From CAZMVY01 sp964617875 (GTDB taxonomy: Bacteria; Planctomycetota; Phycisphaerae; UBA1845; PWPN01): DNA of 13,701 nt. Where the stretch lies: NCBI GenBank assembly GCA_964617875.1, contig CAZUAI010000115.1:1-13701 (forward strand). Reading direction: 5' to 3'. Of this stretch, positions 13,158-13,701 are shown in pieces. Below the pieces are notes generated by a model. That model saw only the letters and a program-made list of their open reading frames with translations. It made no database searches and was not told where the DNA came from. A program made the translations under genes and the position numbers. The stretch's first letter is position 1, and every line of letters starts with the position of its first letter.

Positions 13158-13701
13158 TGGCGCGGATTTGCGTGGTGGACGACAAGGAACTGCTCCGGGA
13201 CTCGCTCGCCGAGACGCTCACCCGGGAGGACCACCAGGTGACGACGTTCGGCGATTCCGTCGAGGCGCTCGAGGCGATCAAGTCGCAGCCGTTCGACGTG
13301 GTTGTGTCCGATCTCAAGATGCCGGGCCTCGACGGGATCGGTCTGCTGCGGGAGATCCGTTCCGCGGGCTGCGATGTGCCCGTCGTCATGATGACCGCGT
13401 TCGGGACGGTGCCGACGGCGGTCGAGGCGATGAAGCTTGGCGCGTTCGACTATATCCAGAAGCCCTTCGAGTCCGAGCAGATCTGCATCCTCGTGGACCG
13501 GGCGCTCCAGGACGGACGCATCCGCGCCGAGAACGAGGTGCTGCGAAGGACGCTCAACGACATCCACAACGATCGCGTCCTTGTCGGCGCTTCGCCGGCG
13601 ATGGCGTCGATCCGCGACACGATCGCGCGCGTGGCCCCGAGCCAGGCCACCGTGCTCATTCAGGGCGAATCCGGCACCGGCAAAGAGCTCGTCGCCCAGG
13701 C
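13157..13701 (+). CDS. NtrC-family sigma-54 response regulator (3'-truncated by window)
   Basis: The first 181 codons are visible before the window ends. The receiver domain (1-118) has D8-D9, the phospho-acceptor D52 in VSDLKMPGLDG, T80 and K102 in QKPF. A short linker (about 119-140) leads to the AAA+ domain, opening VGASPAMASIRD and reaching the Walker A motif GESGTGKE (170-177). The diagnostic GAFTGA loop, Walker B and the DNA-binding HTH lie beyond the edge. Such proteins, when phosphorylated, activate sigma-54 promoters; FlrC/FleR types control class III flagellar genes. ATG 13157 overlaps the kinase stop by one base, with GGGAGG (13144-13149) 7 nt upstream. It is a cognate pair with the kinase. 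Confidence 0.95.
   Translation, partial: MARICVVDDKELLRDSLAETLTREDHQVTTFGDSVEALEAIKSQPFDVVVSDLKMPGLDGIGLLREIRSAGCDVPVVMMTAFGTVPTAVEAMKLGAFDYIQKPFESEQICILVDRALQDGRIRAENEVLRRTLNDIHNDRVLVGASPAMASIRDTIARVAPSQATVLIQGESGTGKELVAQ

Overview
This high-GC window (roughly two thirds G+C by eye) looks chromosomal and most resembles a planctomycete, perhaps a Phycisphaerae-like lineage. The reasons are a Tat-exported Gfo/Idh/MocA oxidoreductase, several exported enzymes with twin-arginine leaders, an AmmeMemoRadiSam locus, a two-component flagellar-type regulatory pair, and an intergenic dyad repeat of a kind I associate with planctomycete genomes. The phylum assignment is an inference. No mobile element, CRISPR array, rRNA or tRNA was recognised.

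Left block, minus strand (52-4416), read from right to left: ribosome recycling factor (frr), a PHP-domain histidinol-phosphatase-like enzyme, an LpxL/HtrB-like acyltransferase, a Tat-leader Gfo/Idh/MocA oxidoreductase and bacterioferritin (bfr). The last two are 13 nt apart and probably co-translated. The larger gaps hold candidate promoters and a 50-bp palindromic element (3776-3825). A 410-bp divergent intergenic region (4417-4826) separates this block from the plus-strand genes.

Middle block, plus strand (4827-8816): a complete AmmeMemoRadiSam set. It consists of a MEMO-AMMECR1 fusion with a signal peptide, a DUF362 protein with a Tat leader, and the family radical SAM enzyme, which also has a Tat-type leader if its TTG start is right. 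The whole set therefore looks exported or membrane-associated, which is the most unusual feature here. A four-run G tract suited to a G-quadruplex lies in the 39-nt gap before the radical SAM start. The function of AmmeMemoRadiSam systems is, to my knowledge, not established.

Right block, plus strand (9252 to the window end): a membrane-anchored TPR protein, a FlgN-like flagellar chaperone, a soluble histidine kinase and an NtrC-type sigma-54 response regulator cut by the window edge. The last three are tightly packed (ATGA and TGATG overlaps) and look like a FlrB/FlrC-type module controlling flagellar genes that probably continue to the right. A 435-bp intergenic region (8817-9251) precedes it, with the only clearly AT-rich stretch in the window, a likely promoter.
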